Part shown: in pieces, positions 51,753 to 60,615 of the stretch
Layout of the letters: every line of letters begins with the position of its first letter
Numbering within the stretch: position 1 is the stretch's first letter
Source of the DNA: JAHECW01 sp964641415
GTDB taxonomy: Bacteria; Acidobacteriota; Thermoanaerobaculia; Thermoanaerobaculales; Sulfomarinibacteraceae
DNA length: 64,000 nucleotides
Direction of reading: 5' to 3'
NCBI GenBank assembly: GCA_964641415.1
Contig: CAZXMW010000012.1
Span: 1-64,000, forward strand
Made by a program: the position numbers and the translations under genes
The notes under the pieces: model-generated
Seen by the model: the letters and a program-made list of their open reading frames with translations, nothing else
What the model was told of the DNA's origin: nothing
Databases searched by the model: none

Positions 51753-52925
51753 TCACACGACCTCGACTTCCGTCCGCGCGCCCGGCTTGTCGTGGTACAT
51801 CAGGTGGTCGGCCCGAACCAGCGCGGCAGCGGGATCGCCGCCGACCTCGAGTTCGGTGACGCCGATGGCGAGGCTGATCGGCGGGGTTCCGGACTCCGGC
51901 TCGGACATCGACCGACGGACGGTTTCGACCCGCGACGAGACGCTCTTCGAACTCATGCCCAGCGCGATCACGAGAAACTCGTCGCCGCCGTAGCGCACGA
52001 CCACGTCCTCGGGGCGGAACACCTGACGCAGGAGATTCGCGAGCCGCTGGAGGACGGCGTCGCCGATCGGATGTCCGAAGCGGTCGTTGACCAGCTTGAA
52101 GTCGTTGATGTCGACGAAGACCAACGCGGCGCCGTTGGAGGTCGCGCGGTCCATCACCGGCCGCAGGGCGCGCCGGTTGGCGAGACCGGTCAGCGGGTCG
52201 GTGTCGACCATCCGGCTGAGCTGCTCCTGCGAACCCAGCAGCTCGCGATTGGCGTAGCGCAGCTGCTCCTCGCTGCGGTCGGCGACCGCCGCGAGACAGC
52301 TGAGCGCGATCACCATCTCGAGCCAGGCGTCGAGGAACGAGGAGTACGAGACCAGCGGCGTCAAGACCTCACTGCAGCCGAGCGTCGGAGACAGAATCAC
52401 GGAGTAGGCGAGAAAGACGACGGCCTGCAGCCCGAACGCGACGCCGAGCCAGCGCGAGATCTGGGACCGCGGGTTGCGCAGCACGATCCAGCTTCCGGTC
52501 GCCAGCACGAGGCCGACCATGACGCTCTGGGCGAACTGGGCGATCACCACCTTTCCGGCGAGGGTGCCGACGACCAGGCTCCAGACGATGATCAGTGACG
52601 CGAGGGGGCCCGACCTCAGGGTCGGCTCGGCGCCGGGACGGACGTGATTCCGCGCGCCGGCGACCATCAGCACCACGAAGGCGGTCTTGCCGGCGAGGTA
52701 GGCGAAGAGAGCAACTCTCAGCGACAGACTGCCGTCGGGAACACGGGTCATGATCAGGACGGCGAGCAGCGCGATGCAATCTGCGAACCAGGCCGCGCTC
52801 CACAGGCGGACCTCCTCGAGGCGCACCGTCCTCCGCAGCAGCCAGAAGTAGGCGAAGAGCGTGACGACCACCGTGAGTTGAACGACGATGGCGAGCCGCT
52901 CGGCGAGTGCAAAATCGGGTGCCAT
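51753..52925 (-). CDS. Integral-membrane diguanylate cyclase (GGDEF)
   Basis: The protein has 390 residues. About six to seven hydrophobic helices (about 10-215) form an unidentified membrane sensor. A short coiled-coil (about 215-240, SEEQLRYANRELLGSQEQL) leads into a GGDEF domain (about 245-385). The active-site loop is RYGGDEFLVI and RPED five residues upstream is an intact inhibitory RxxD site. It should make c-di-GMP. It lies 15 bp downstream of nothing else on this strand and ends close to the ygfK start, so it may share a transcript with ygfK, but a functional link is doubtful. Confidence 0.87.
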   Translation of the reverse strand: MAPDFALAERLAIVVQLTVVVTLFAYFWLLRRTVRLEEVRLWSAAWFADCIALLAVLIMTRVPDGSLSLRVALFAYLAGKTAFVVLMVAGARNHVRPGAEPTLRSGPLASLIIVWSLVVGTLAGKVVIAQFAQSVMVGLVLATGSWIVLRNPRSQISRWLGVAFGLQAVVFLAYSVILSPTLGCSEVLTPLVSYSSFLDAWLEMVIALSCLAAVADRSEEQLRYANRELLGSQEQLSRMVDTDPLTGLANRRALRPVMDRATSNGAALVFVDINDFKLVNDRFGHPIGDAVLQRLANLLRQVFRPEDVVVRYGGDEFLVIALGMSSKSVSSRVETVRRSMSEPESGTPPISLAIGVTELEVGGDPAAALVRADHLMYHDKPGARTEVEVV

Positions 52926-53214
52926 GGATACCGAACCACTATACCCCGCGGCCGAGACCGACTCGTTCTCGACGGCCTCGTTCGCGGCGGGTTCGCGGGG
53001 CCTTCTCGGCCCGGTGATCCGGTTTTGTGGGTGCCATGCCTCTTTCCTTCACATTCAGGCTAAGCAAAAAAAGTGCCAGAAATTGGACCCAGAAATGAGC
53101 GAATGACGTCCCGTTTCGATGTCGAAGGTGTCCGAATCCGACGATTGGGGCGCCGTCGGTGGCGGCCTGGAGGCGGTACACTGAGCGACGCAGTACACCG
53201 CCGGAGGTCGAGCC

Positions 53215-54318
53215 ATGCCGTTTGCCATACGTCGAATAGCCGTCAACACGGGAGGTGGCGATGCGCCCGGTCTCAACGCGGTCATCCGGGCGATCGTGCT
53301 CGCCGCCGACCAGCGGCGATGGGAGGTGATCGGGATCCGTCGCGGCTACGAAGGCCTGCTCGACACCAGCAATCTCGTGCAGCTCGATCCGGACGCCGTT
53401 CGCGGAATCACTCACATCGGCGGGACCATTCTCGGCACCACCAACAAGGGCAACCCTTTCGAGTACCCGATGGCGCTGCCCGGCGGGGAACCGTCATTGG
53501 TCGATCGCTCGGATGAGGTGGTCGACAACGTCAAACGCATGGGAATCGACGCGTTGATCGCCATCGGCGGCGACGGTTCCATGAAGATCGCGAGCCGATT
53601 CGCCGCCAAGGGCGTTCCCATCGTCGGCGTGCCCAAGACGATCGACAATGACCTGACCGGGACAGTGGTCACCTTCGGCTTCGACACCGCCGTCTCCGTG
53701 GCGACCGACGCCATCGATCGCCTGCACTCGACGGCGGAGGCGCACGAGCGGGTCATGGTGGTTGAGGTCATGGGTCGCTATGCGGGTTGGATCGCGCTGC
53801 ACGCCGGGGTCGCCGCCACCGCCGACGCGATCCTGATCCCGGAGATCCCGTTCGACATCGATGCGGTGTGCGACAAGATCATGGACCGAGAGGCTCACGG
53901 CCGTCGGTTTTCCATCGTTGTCGTCGCCGAGGGCGCACACCGGATCGGAGGTTCCATGGTGGTCAAGGGGCGGGAGATCGGCCGCGAGGTCAAGCTCGGC
54001 GGGATCGGCGAGTCCGTGGCGAGCGAAATCGAGGAGCGCACGAAGAAGGAATCTCGGGTCGTGGTGCTCGGCCACATCCAGCGCGGCGGACGCCCCACCA
54101 CGTTCGATCGGCTGCTCGCGCTGCGCTTCGGCGCTGCCGCGGTACGGCTCATCGAAGAGGGCCGTTTCAACCACATGGTCGCCCTCGATCCTCCGGTGGT
54201 CCGCGCGGTGCCGTTGGCGGAGGCGACCAGCCGAATGAAGACCGTGCCGATCGACTCGGACACCATGATGACCGCGCGCGACCTCGGTGTCAGCTTCGGC
54301 GAGCCTGATCGGGGGTGA
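53215..54318 (+). CDS. pfkA: 6-phosphofructokinase
   Basis: The protein has 367 residues. It phosphorylates fructose 6-phosphate. The N-terminal nucleotide loop is NTGGGDAPGLNAVIRA and the GGDGS motif (about 118-122) has Gly at the position that favours ATP over pyrophosphate. PKTIDND (about 140-146) has Lys where E. coli PfkA has Gly, with the catalytic Asp in TIDND. Mixed Gly/Lys enzymes are usually ATP-dependent, so I call ATP, with pyrophosphate not fully excluded. MGRYAGWIALHAG and GHIQRGGRPTTFDR are intact. CCGGAGG lies about 7 bp before ATG. Confidence 0.93.
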   Translation: MPFAIRRIAVNTGGGDAPGLNAVIRAIVLAADQRRWEVIGIRRGYEGLLDTSNLVQLDPDAVRGITHIGGTILGTTNKGNPFEYPMALPGGEPSLVDRSDEVVDNVKRMGIDALIAIGGDGSMKIASRFAAKGVPIVGVPKTIDNDLTGTVVTFGFDTAVSVATDAIDRLHSTAEAHERVMVVEVMGRYAGWIALHAGVAATADAILIPEIPFDIDAVCDKIMDREAHGRRFSIVVVAEGAHRIGGSMVVKGREIGREVKLGGIGESVASEIEERTKKESRVVVLGHIQRGGRPTTFDRLLALRFGAAAVRLIEEGRFNHMVALDPPVVRAVPLAEATSRMKTVPIDSDTMMTARDLGVSFGEPDRG

Positions 54319-54328
54319 CCGACGAAGG

Positions 54329-54425
54329 GGATCAGCCGCGAAGACGCCAAACGCGCCAGGCGTTGCTGTGTCGGCTCTAGTGCGCTGCTCGGCGTTGTTC
54401 GCGTCGTCGCGGTTGATCGCTGCGT
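54329..54425. repeat. Dispersed palindromic intergenic repeat
   Basis: GGGATCAGCCGCGAAGACGC at the left and GTTCGCGTCGTCGCGGTTGATC at the right are imperfect complements. It belongs to the family seen at 25671-25735 and 39524-39590. Confidence 0.5.
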
Positions 54426-54467
54426 GCCCGGGTTGTGTAGCAATCAACAGGCTGTGAATGCTAGACC

Positions 54468-54625
54468 CTAAGCTGAGCGATTCTCACTGGCGATCTGCAC
54501 CAAGTTCTTGCGCTCTGGATAGTTGCGAGAATACTCGACATACCAACGGGTATGCCTCCGTTTTTCGCAACCACCAGCGCATCAAGATCTTGGCACATCT
54601 CATCCAGCAGAATCGCTCAGCTTAG
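54468..54625. mobile_element. 158-bp palindromic element with perfect 17-bp terminal inverted repeats
   Basis: CTAAGCTGAGCGATTCT (54468-54484) and AGAATCGCTCAGCTTAG (54609-54625) are exact complements. The interior arms also pair imperfectly (GATCTGCACCAAGTTCTTGCG against the complement of CGCATCAAGATCTTGGCACATC), centred near 54548. It encodes nothing. It looks like a non-autonomous or foldback element. The second MITE copy is inserted at its right end. Confidence 0.72.
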
Positions 54626-54810
54626 GTAGTTCCCATCCGGAAACCCCGATGGGGACTGCGCAGTTCTCGATTCGGAAACGAGGGGTTTTTGTGCAAGGTC
54701 AAGGAAGATCAGAATTTACGCGGAGGCGTACTTCTGTACGCCGCACAAGGAAATTCGTAATCTGACGCCGAGATTACCAAAAAGCGCCGTTTCCGGACGG
54801 GAACTAGGTA
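54623..54810. mobile_element. MITE-like element, copy 2, with 6-bp target duplication
   Basis: The element (54629-54804, 176 bp) matches 12448-12623 with four substitutions and carries the same terminal inverted repeats. It is flanked by TAGGTA at 54623-54628 and 54805-54810, which differs from the TAGCGA of copy 1. The left TAGGTA overlaps the end of the palindromic element, so this MITE inserted there later. Confidence 0.82.
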
Positions 54811-54824
54811 GACTTATCTTCGAC

Positions 54825-55163
54825 ATGATCGTGTCAGCGTGGTACGACGGCCACAGCAGCTTCGGAATCCGGATCCTGGAGCGTGATCTCAGTCTCTGGT
54901 TCCGTCCCGAGTGGCAATCGGTGACGGTGCGGCTGCCCGATCTGCCGGAATCCGTCGAAGTGGTGCTGACCGCGAGCTTCTGGCACGGTTCTCCGGTCTT
55001 GCGGTCGCCCGGGCTACGCGATTTCTTTCGCCGCCACGATCTCGACGAGTGGCCGCGACACGAGCCGCCGAGATTCGAGCTCGAACCGTTCGGGGGCGGG
55101 CGCTTCGAGCTGAAGTGGCTGCGTCGAGTGGCCGGACAGCGGGCGCTGCCGCTCGAGCTCTGA
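54825..55163 (+). CDS. Small conserved-looking hypothetical protein
   Basis: The protein has 112 residues with no family I recognise. It is acidic to neutral, without signal peptide or membrane helix. Phrases such as LSLWFRPEWQSVTVRLPDLP and PRFELEPFGGGRFELKWLR suggest a small beta-rich fold. Codon use is like that of its neighbours. It starts 14 bp after the MITE's right target repeat, so the element may supply or disrupt its promoter. No clear ribosome binding site is seen. Confidence 0.55.
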   Translation: MIVSAWYDGHSSFGIRILERDLSLWFRPEWQSVTVRLPDLPESVEVVLTASFWHGSPVLRSPGLRDFFRRHDLDEWPRHEPPRFELEPFGGGRFELKWLRRVAGQRALPLEL

Positions 55164-55187
55164 TCCCTGTCCTGGCCCCAGGCGGAA

Positions 55188-56030
55188 TCAGTCGCGATCG
55201 AGGTCGACCGCCATGACCGTCCGTCCGTCGAGGCTCCGGCGATCGGTGACCGTTCCGTAGACCGCGAGCGGGCCGTCGATGATGAACTCGAGGTCGAAGC
55301 TTTCGGGCTCGTGACAGATGTCGTCGGTGCGTTCGACGGGCGCCAGCTCGAGCTCCCGCCAGCGACCGGGCTCGATGACCACCTGGTGGGGAAGCGCGGC
55401 CAACCGGCCGTCGATCTTGACGGCCCGACTGGTCTCGGTGTGGACGAAGAGGGTTGCGGTCACCGGCTCGTCGCCGGGGTTCGCGAAACCGACCGAGGTC
55501 GCGAACGAGGCTCTGCCGCACGGGTTTCGGTGCCACACCAGGGCCGGCAGCAGGAGGGTGGTCGGCCCGGGAAGCTCGGCGATGGCAACCGCTTCGATCG
55601 ATTGGCCGGCGCCGTTGAGAACGGCGGTGGCCGGCGGGGTGGAGTCAGGTCGGTGCACCATGCGACCGGTGATCCGGACCGGACCGTCGGCGCGGAGCGT
55701 GAGTCCGCCGAGCACCTGGTCGGCGCACCCGAGGTCCGTGGCCAGACCGGACGCGGTCCACAGCACGGCGGAACGGGGCGGGACGACGCGCGTCGGGGAC
55801 ATGAACTGGTTGCACGGAGCCGGGCGGTGGATCCGGCCGGGGAGAAAACCCTCGAGGGTGACCTGAATCGGCTTCGGCGTCGAGTTGACGAGGTAGACCT
55901 CGGTCGACCGGTAGGTGCCGTCGAGTGAAACGGCGTCGAGCGCGAAGACCGGCAGGATCAACTCGAACGCCGCTGCAGGAAGCGCCACGGCGAGCAGCGC
56001 GAGAGCGAAGATCAACGGGCGATGGTCCAT
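55188..56030 (-). CDS. Secreted hypothetical protein, beta-rich
   Basis: The protein has 280 residues. A signal peptide (about 1-21, PLIFALALLAVALPAAA) precedes an all-beta sequence with alternating patterns such as RSTEVYLVNSTPKPIQVTLE and TSVGFANPGDEPVTATLFVH, which recall immunoglobulin-like repeats. Cysteines at several points may form disulfides outside the cytoplasm. AAGGAG lies 4 bp before ATG. I do not recognise the family. It converges on the small gene at 54825-55163. Confidence 0.7.
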   Translation of the reverse strand: MDHRPLIFALALLAVALPAAAFELILPVFALDAVSLDGTYRSTEVYLVNSTPKPIQVTLEGFLPGRIHRPAPCNQFMSPTRVVPPRSAVLWTASGLATDLGCADQVLGGLTLRADGPVRITGRMVHRPDSTPPATAVLNGAGQSIEAVAIAELPGPTTLLLPALVWHRNPCGRASFATSVGFANPGDEPVTATLFVHTETSRAVKIDGRLAALPHQVVIEPGRWRELELAPVERTDDICHEPESFDLEFIIDGPLAVYGTVTDRRSLDGRTVMAVDLDRD

Positions 56031-56149
56031 GGGGCTCCTTGAAAACCGGTGCCGAAGAGCGCACCGGTCCCTGCACTCTACTACGGATCTCGGCGACCGC
56101 GCGTTGAGGCCGAGCGGGTCGGGTATGCTCGACAGTCAGTGGAGCGACG

Positions 56150-56998
56150 ATGAGCCTGCCGCGAGGGGCGTTCGCGCCGATTCCGACCCCGGTCGACGAG
56201 CGGGGCAATCTCGAGCTGGCGGCGATCGGGCGCCATCTCGAGGCCCTGGGCGCCGGCGGGCTCGACGGCGTGCTGGTGCTCGGCACCAACGGCGAGTTTC
56301 CGTCATTCGGTCTCGACGAGCGGCTCGCGGTGGCCGAGGCCGCCGCAAGCGTGTCCGGGTCGCTCGAGCTCATGCTCGGCGTCGGTTCGTGTGCGCTGGG
56401 CGAGGTGCGCCGGATGCTCCGAGCGGCGTCCGACGGGGGCTATGGTTCGGTTCTGGCGGCGCCGCCCTTCTACTTCCGGTCGGCGCCGGTCGCGGGGCTG
56501 ATTGATTTTTTTCTGGCGGTCCTCGACGCCTCCGACCTCCCGGTGCTGCTCTACCACATCCCGCAGGTCACGGGGGTGCCGATCTCGGACCGGATCCTGG
56601 AGGGGGTCGGGGCTCATCCACTCTTCGGCGGCGTCAAGGACAGCTCGGGCGATCCGTCAGAGCTCAATCGCCTCAGCGCGGCGCTCGGTGGATCGGCCTA
56701 CATGGTCGGTCACGACCGCCTGCTGTCGGCAGCGGCGGCTGTCGGTGGAGGGAGCATCACCGCGGCGGCGAGCGTGGCGCCGGAGCTGGTCGCGTCGAGC
56801 CACCGCGATCCGGCCCGGCAGCCCGAGCTGGACCGGGTGCGCGGGCTGCTCGAGGACTTCGGTCTCGGCCCCGCGGTCAAGGCGATCCTGCGCTACCGCG
56901 GCATCGGCTCGTACCGCACCCGCCCTCCGTTGCTCGACCTCGACGACCATTCGGCCGCCGAGCTCGTGGAACAGTTCGAGCGCCTCGTCGCCGGCTGA
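56150..56998 (+). CDS. DapA-family lyase/aldolase (dihydrodipicolinate synthase-like)
   Basis: The protein has 282 residues, a TIM barrel of the N-acetylneuraminate lyase/DapA family. GTNGEFPSF is the substrate carboxylate loop, LLYHIPQVTG holds the conserved tyrosine and the Schiff-base lysine is in GGVKDSSGD (about 163). The family includes DapA, KDG aldolase and others. The GTNGE variant and the lack of lysine-pathway neighbours leave the substrate open. GGAG lies 6 bp before ATG. It is a single gene. Confidence 0.85.
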   Translation: MSLPRGAFAPIPTPVDERGNLELAAIGRHLEALGAGGLDGVLVLGTNGEFPSFGLDERLAVAEAAASVSGSLELMLGVGSCALGEVRRMLRAASDGGYGSVLAAPPFYFRSAPVAGLIDFFLAVLDASDLPVLLYHIPQVTGVPISDRILEGVGAHPLFGGVKDSSGDPSELNRLSAALGGSAYMVGHDRLLSAAAAVGGGSITAAASVAPELVASSHRDPARQPELDRVRGLLEDFGLGPAVKAILRYRGIGSYRTRPPLLDLDDHSAAELVEQFERLVAG

Positions 56999-57031
56999 TC
57001 GTCATCGTCGCAGACACCCACCGGTGAATCC

Positions 57032-58015
57032 CTAGTCGGTGATCCGCAGCACGACCTTGCCGAAGGCGTCACCGGAGGCCAGCCGGCGGTGGGCATCGGC
57101 AACCTGGTCGACGGGGTAGACGCTGTCGATCACCGGCCGGATCCGGCCGGCGTCGAGGGCGTCACCGAAGCGATCGAGGAAGGCGTGGACGATCTCGGCC
57201 TTGCGGTCGACATCGAGGGACCGCAGCGTCGATCCGATCACCTGCAGCCGGCGGGTCAGCAACTGCGTCAGATCGAGCTGCCCCGAGCGGCCGCCCATCA
57301 GCCCGATGACCACCAGTCGTCCGTCCGGCGCCAGAGCGCGCAAATTGCGGTCGAGGTACTTGCCTCCGACGCAGTCGAGCACGACGTCGGCGCCACTGCC
57401 GTCGGTGAGCTCCCGCACCGCGTCGACGAAGTCGTCAATGCGGTAGTTCACGGCGAGCTCGGCGCCGAGCCGGCTGCACCGCCGGCATCGGTCGTCGGCG
57501 CCCGCGGTGACCGCGATCCGGGCGCCGGCCTCGACGGCGAGGGCGATGGCGGCAGTGCCGAGGCCCCCTGAACCCCCGTGGACCAGGGCGATCGCCCCGG
57601 GCTCGAGGCCGCCGAGAACGAAGAGGTTGAGGTATGCAGTGAGGAAGACCTCGGGCAGGCCGCCCGCCTCGTCGTCCGACAGGGCGTTCGGAATGCGCAG
57701 CACCGACCCGCGGTCGGCCAATGCGAGCTCGGCCTGGCCGCCGCCGGCGAGCAGTGCCATCACCCGGTCGCCGACGGCGAGGTCGTCAACTCCGGGACCG
57801 AGTTCGGCCACCGTGCCCGCGCACTCCAGACCCAGGCTGTCGGTGACCCCGGCCGGCGGGGGATAGAGGCCGCGACACTGCAGCAGGTCCGCTCGATTGA
57901 GACCCGCGGTTCGAACCGAGATCGTCAACTCATTCGCGCCCGGGAGGGGCGCCGGGCGATCGGCGACGCGGGGCGGGCTCTTGTCGCCGGGTCGTTCGCA
58001 GAGCACGGTTTTCAT
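57032..58015 (-). CDS. NAD(P)H:quinone oxidoreductase, zinc-independent MDR family
   Basis: The protein has 327 residues. The GroES-like domain includes TAGLNRADLLQCRGLYPPP, typical of PIG3/quinone oxidoreductase-type enzymes, and lacks zinc ligands. The cofactor motif is VHGGSGGLGTAAIALA. It should reduce quinones or enones with NADPH. I start at ATG 58015 (MKTVLCERPG). The gene diverges from the M29 aminopeptidase gene, with 79 bp between them holding TACAAT (58034-58039) as a possible -10 for that gene. Confidence 0.87.
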   Translation of the reverse strand: MKTVLCERPGDKSPPRVADRPAPLPGANELTISVRTAGLNRADLLQCRGLYPPPAGVTDSLGLECAGTVAELGPGVDDLAVGDRVMALLAGGGQAELALADRGSVLRIPNALSDDEAGGLPEVFLTAYLNLFVLGGLEPGAIALVHGGSGGLGTAAIALAVEAGARIAVTAGADDRCRRCSRLGAELAVNYRIDDFVDAVRELTDGSGADVVLDCVGGKYLDRNLRALAPDGRLVVIGLMGGRSGQLDLTQLLTRRLQVIGSTLRSLDVDRKAEIVHAFLDRFGDALDAGRIRPVIDSVYPVDQVADAHRRLASGDAFGKVVLRITD

Positions 58016-58094
58016 ATCCGGAGCATAACCGACTACAATCCTGGTCGCCGATCGCTCGGATTCGGGCGGCGCGATCACCGTTGAAGGAGGCGAC

Positions 58095-59279
58095 ATGATC
58101 GACCGACGCGACTTGGAAACCTGGGCCGGATACCTCTTGAACCACTCGGTGGGTGGCGTCGGGCCCGGCGATCGGGTCATGATCAAGGGAGAGCGGGTCT
58201 GCTGGCCGCTGATCTCGATCCTCGAACGTCGGGTGATCGAGGCCGGCGCGGTGCCCGATGTCAATCTCGTTCCGCCCAACAACGATCGGGGCAGGGTGTG
58301 GTCCGCAGCCATGGGTCGTCACGGTTCGGCAGAACAGCTGGAAGCGATGCCCGAGTGGCACAGGCGGCGCTACCAGAGCATGACCAAGTACATCGAGGTC
58401 CTCGGCGCCGAGGATCCGAGCCAGTACATGGGGCTCGACTCGGCTCAGTCCCAGGCGCTGGCCGCTGCCGATCGACCGTTCGCCAACATCCGATTGTCCA
58501 AACCGTGGGTTATCACCCTCTACCCGACGGCCGGGTTTGCCGAGCTGGAGGGAATGACGCTCGAGGACTTCGAGGCGTTCGTTGTCGGTGCATCGACGGT
58601 CGACCCAACGCCGCTGCGCGAGGCGGAGGAGCGAATCGCGCGCTTTTTCGACGACGGGTCGGCGGTCCGCATCGTCACCCGTCACCCCGGCGAGGGTCGC
58701 GAGCTGACGCTGACCATGAACATCACCGAGGGTCGGGCTCGGCTGTCGTACGGACTGAGGAACTTTCCCGATGGTGAGGTGTTCACCAGTCCGGACGCGT
58801 CGAGCGTGACCGGCGAGATCTTCGTCGATCTGCCGGTGACCTACGGCGGCACCGACATTCAGGGGATCTACCTTTGTTTCGAGGACGGGCGGATCGTCGA
58901 CTACCGGGCCAACCTGGGCCACGAGGCCCTTGCCGCCATCATCGAGACCGACGACGGGTCGCACCGGCTCGGCGAGGTCGCGCTCGGCATGAACCCCGGT
59001 CTCGACCGGGTGCTCAAGCACCCGCTGTTCGTCGAGAAGGTCGGCGGCACGCTCCACGTCGCCATCGGCGCGAGCTACGAGGACTGTTACGTCGACGACC
59101 CGTCGACCGAGCAGGGTCGCGCCCGCATCGAGAGGCTCGAAGCCGAAGGTGTGCTCAACCGGTCGGCCCAGCACGTTGACATCGTGACCGACTTCCGGCC
59201 CGGTGGTTGTGGGATCTCGGTCCACTTCGACGCCACCGAGTTGGTGCCGCGCGACGGAGTGTGGGTGGCCGCGCGGTGA
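58095..59279 (+). CDS. Metalloaminopeptidase, M29 family
   Basis: The protein has 394 residues. M29 enzymes remove N-terminal amino acids using two metal ions. The metal-binding glutamate lies in NFPDGEVFTSP, a second in EVALGMNPG and further ligands in GTLHVAIGASYED and HVDIVTDFR. A GGAGG ribosome binding site lies 4 bp before ATG. It acts in the cytoplasm. It is followed after 96 bp by the ClpX-like ATPase gene, and a shared role in protein turnover is possible but not shown. Confidence 0.88.
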   Translation: MIDRRDLETWAGYLLNHSVGGVGPGDRVMIKGERVCWPLISILERRVIEAGAVPDVNLVPPNNDRGRVWSAAMGRHGSAEQLEAMPEWHRRRYQSMTKYIEVLGAEDPSQYMGLDSAQSQALAAADRPFANIRLSKPWVITLYPTAGFAELEGMTLEDFEAFVVGASTVDPTPLREAEERIARFFDDGSAVRIVTRHPGEGRELTLTMNITEGRARLSYGLRNFPDGEVFTSPDASSVTGEIFVDLPVTYGGTDIQGIYLCFEDGRIVDYRANLGHEALAAIIETDDGSHRLGEVALGMNPGLDRVLKHPLFVEKVGGTLHVAIGASYEDCYVDDPSTEQGRARIERLEAEGVLNRSAQHVDIVTDFRPGGCGISVHFDATELVPRDGVWVAAR

Positions 59280-59375
59280 AATGGGACGTCGAGTGCCTTC
59301 GTCAATCAATGCGGCCGGAATCCTCGAAGGACGCGGAATGTTCGGCAAAAGCAGCGATCGGCCGTGGGAGCCAGC

Positions 59376-60530
59376 ATGATTTCTGAGACGACATCGACCG
59401 GTGGCGATCAGACGCGAGAGCTGACCGACATCACGCCGCCGGAGATCTTCAAAGAGCTCGAGAAGGGCGTTCTGGGGCAGAGCACGGCTTTGCGCTACAC
59501 CTCGGTTGCCGTCTACAAGCACACGACGGGCAAGGTCCCGGGCAACATTCTACTCATCGGCAACTCGGGGACCGGCAAGACCACCATCATGAACAACATC
59601 CAGCGGATGTACCACGAGGTCGTCGAGTACCGGCCGTTCCGCGCCATGACCATCATCAATGCCAACCTCCTGGTCGATGCCGAGCGGCTCGAGTTCCAGC
59701 CCGCGCGGCTGCTGTCGGCGGTCGAGCAGCGCGCCCGGGCTCTGGTCGGTGATCAGCCGACCGCCGACGAGCTCAAGTCGACCATGGAACGGGCGACCAT
59801 CTGCATCGACGAGATCGACAAGATGTCGTCCATCGTCGCGGGCAAACCGAATCCGATCGGCGTCGTCCTGCAGCAGGGCCTGCTCACCCTGATGGAAGGC
59901 GAGCTCGTGGCGCACCGGACCCATGTCTGGTCCGACGGTGAGGAGCGCGAGGTCACGCTTGCCATCGACACCCGCCACATGATGTTCATCTGCGGCGGCG
60001 CGTTCGAGGGCTTGTACGACCAGGTCTACCTCAGGGTGGTGAAGCCGGGCAGCGGCGAAAAGCTCAAGTCGCAGGCGATCCAGACCGCGGACGGCCAGGT
60101 CCGCATCGAGTCCAGGTTCGCGCTCAGCGACTTCCTCAAGCCGGAAGACCTCTTCGAGTACGGCATGGTGCCGCAGTTCATGGCCCGGTTCGACGACGTC
60201 GTGCTGCTGCGCGATCTCGACGCACCGGTGCTCAAGGAGATTCTCCTCAAGTCGGTGGACTCTCCCTTTCTGCGGTCGAAACGCTACTTCAACGTGCTCG
60301 ACATCGAGCTCGAGATCGAGGACGTGGCGGCAGCGATGATCGCCGAGGAGGCGGCCAAGAGCACGCGCACCGGGGCCCGGGCGCTGCGCGCCGTGTTCGG
60401 TCGAATCGTCAACCGGATCGAGTTCGATCCCTGGGACTTCGATGGCCTCGAGAATCATTCGGACGGCGGCCACCGTCTGTTGATCACGACGGACATGGTG
60501 CGGCGGGCGGTCGGCGGCAGAAACGGCTGA
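59376..60530 (+). CDS. ClpX-like AAA+ ATPase without zinc-binding domain
   Basis: The protein has 384 residues. Walker A GNSGTGKTT (about 62-70) and Walker B ICIDEIDKM (about 145) lie in a ClpX/HslU-type AAA module. The order of motifs also resembles ClpX in the large subdomain (PQFMARFDDVVLLRDL, then GARALRAVFGRIV). The N-terminal four-cysteine domain of ClpX is absent. The IGF/L loop that docks on ClpP is not obvious, so a ClpP-independent unfoldase role is possible. I start at ATG 59376 because GGAG lies 5 bp upstream; GTG 59364 is in frame but has no site. Confidence 0.82.
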   Translation: MISETTSTGGDQTRELTDITPPEIFKELEKGVLGQSTALRYTSVAVYKHTTGKVPGNILLIGNSGTGKTTIMNNIQRMYHEVVEYRPFRAMTIINANLLVDAERLEFQPARLLSAVEQRARALVGDQPTADELKSTMERATICIDEIDKMSSIVAGKPNPIGVVLQQGLLTLMEGELVAHRTHVWSDGEEREVTLAIDTRHMMFICGGAFEGLYDQVYLRVVKPGSGEKLKSQAIQTADGQVRIESRFALSDFLKPEDLFEYGMVPQFMARFDDVVLLRDLDAPVLKEILLKSVDSPFLRSKRYFNVLDIELEIEDVAAAMIAEEAAKSTRTGARALRAVFGRIVNRIEFDPWDFDGLENHSDGGHRLLITTDMVRRAVGGRNG

Positions 60531-60615
60531 GTTGGGAGCTTCCAACCTTCTCGCGAGTGCAGTAAACTGAGCGGACATCGCGACACCTCAGCGGATCGGA
60601 CCGAGGCAAAGAGAC

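Noticed and set aside
49260..52598. An open frame of over 1100 codons on the plus strand
   Set aside because: It is antisense to both ygfK and the GGDEF gene and therefore a composition effect.
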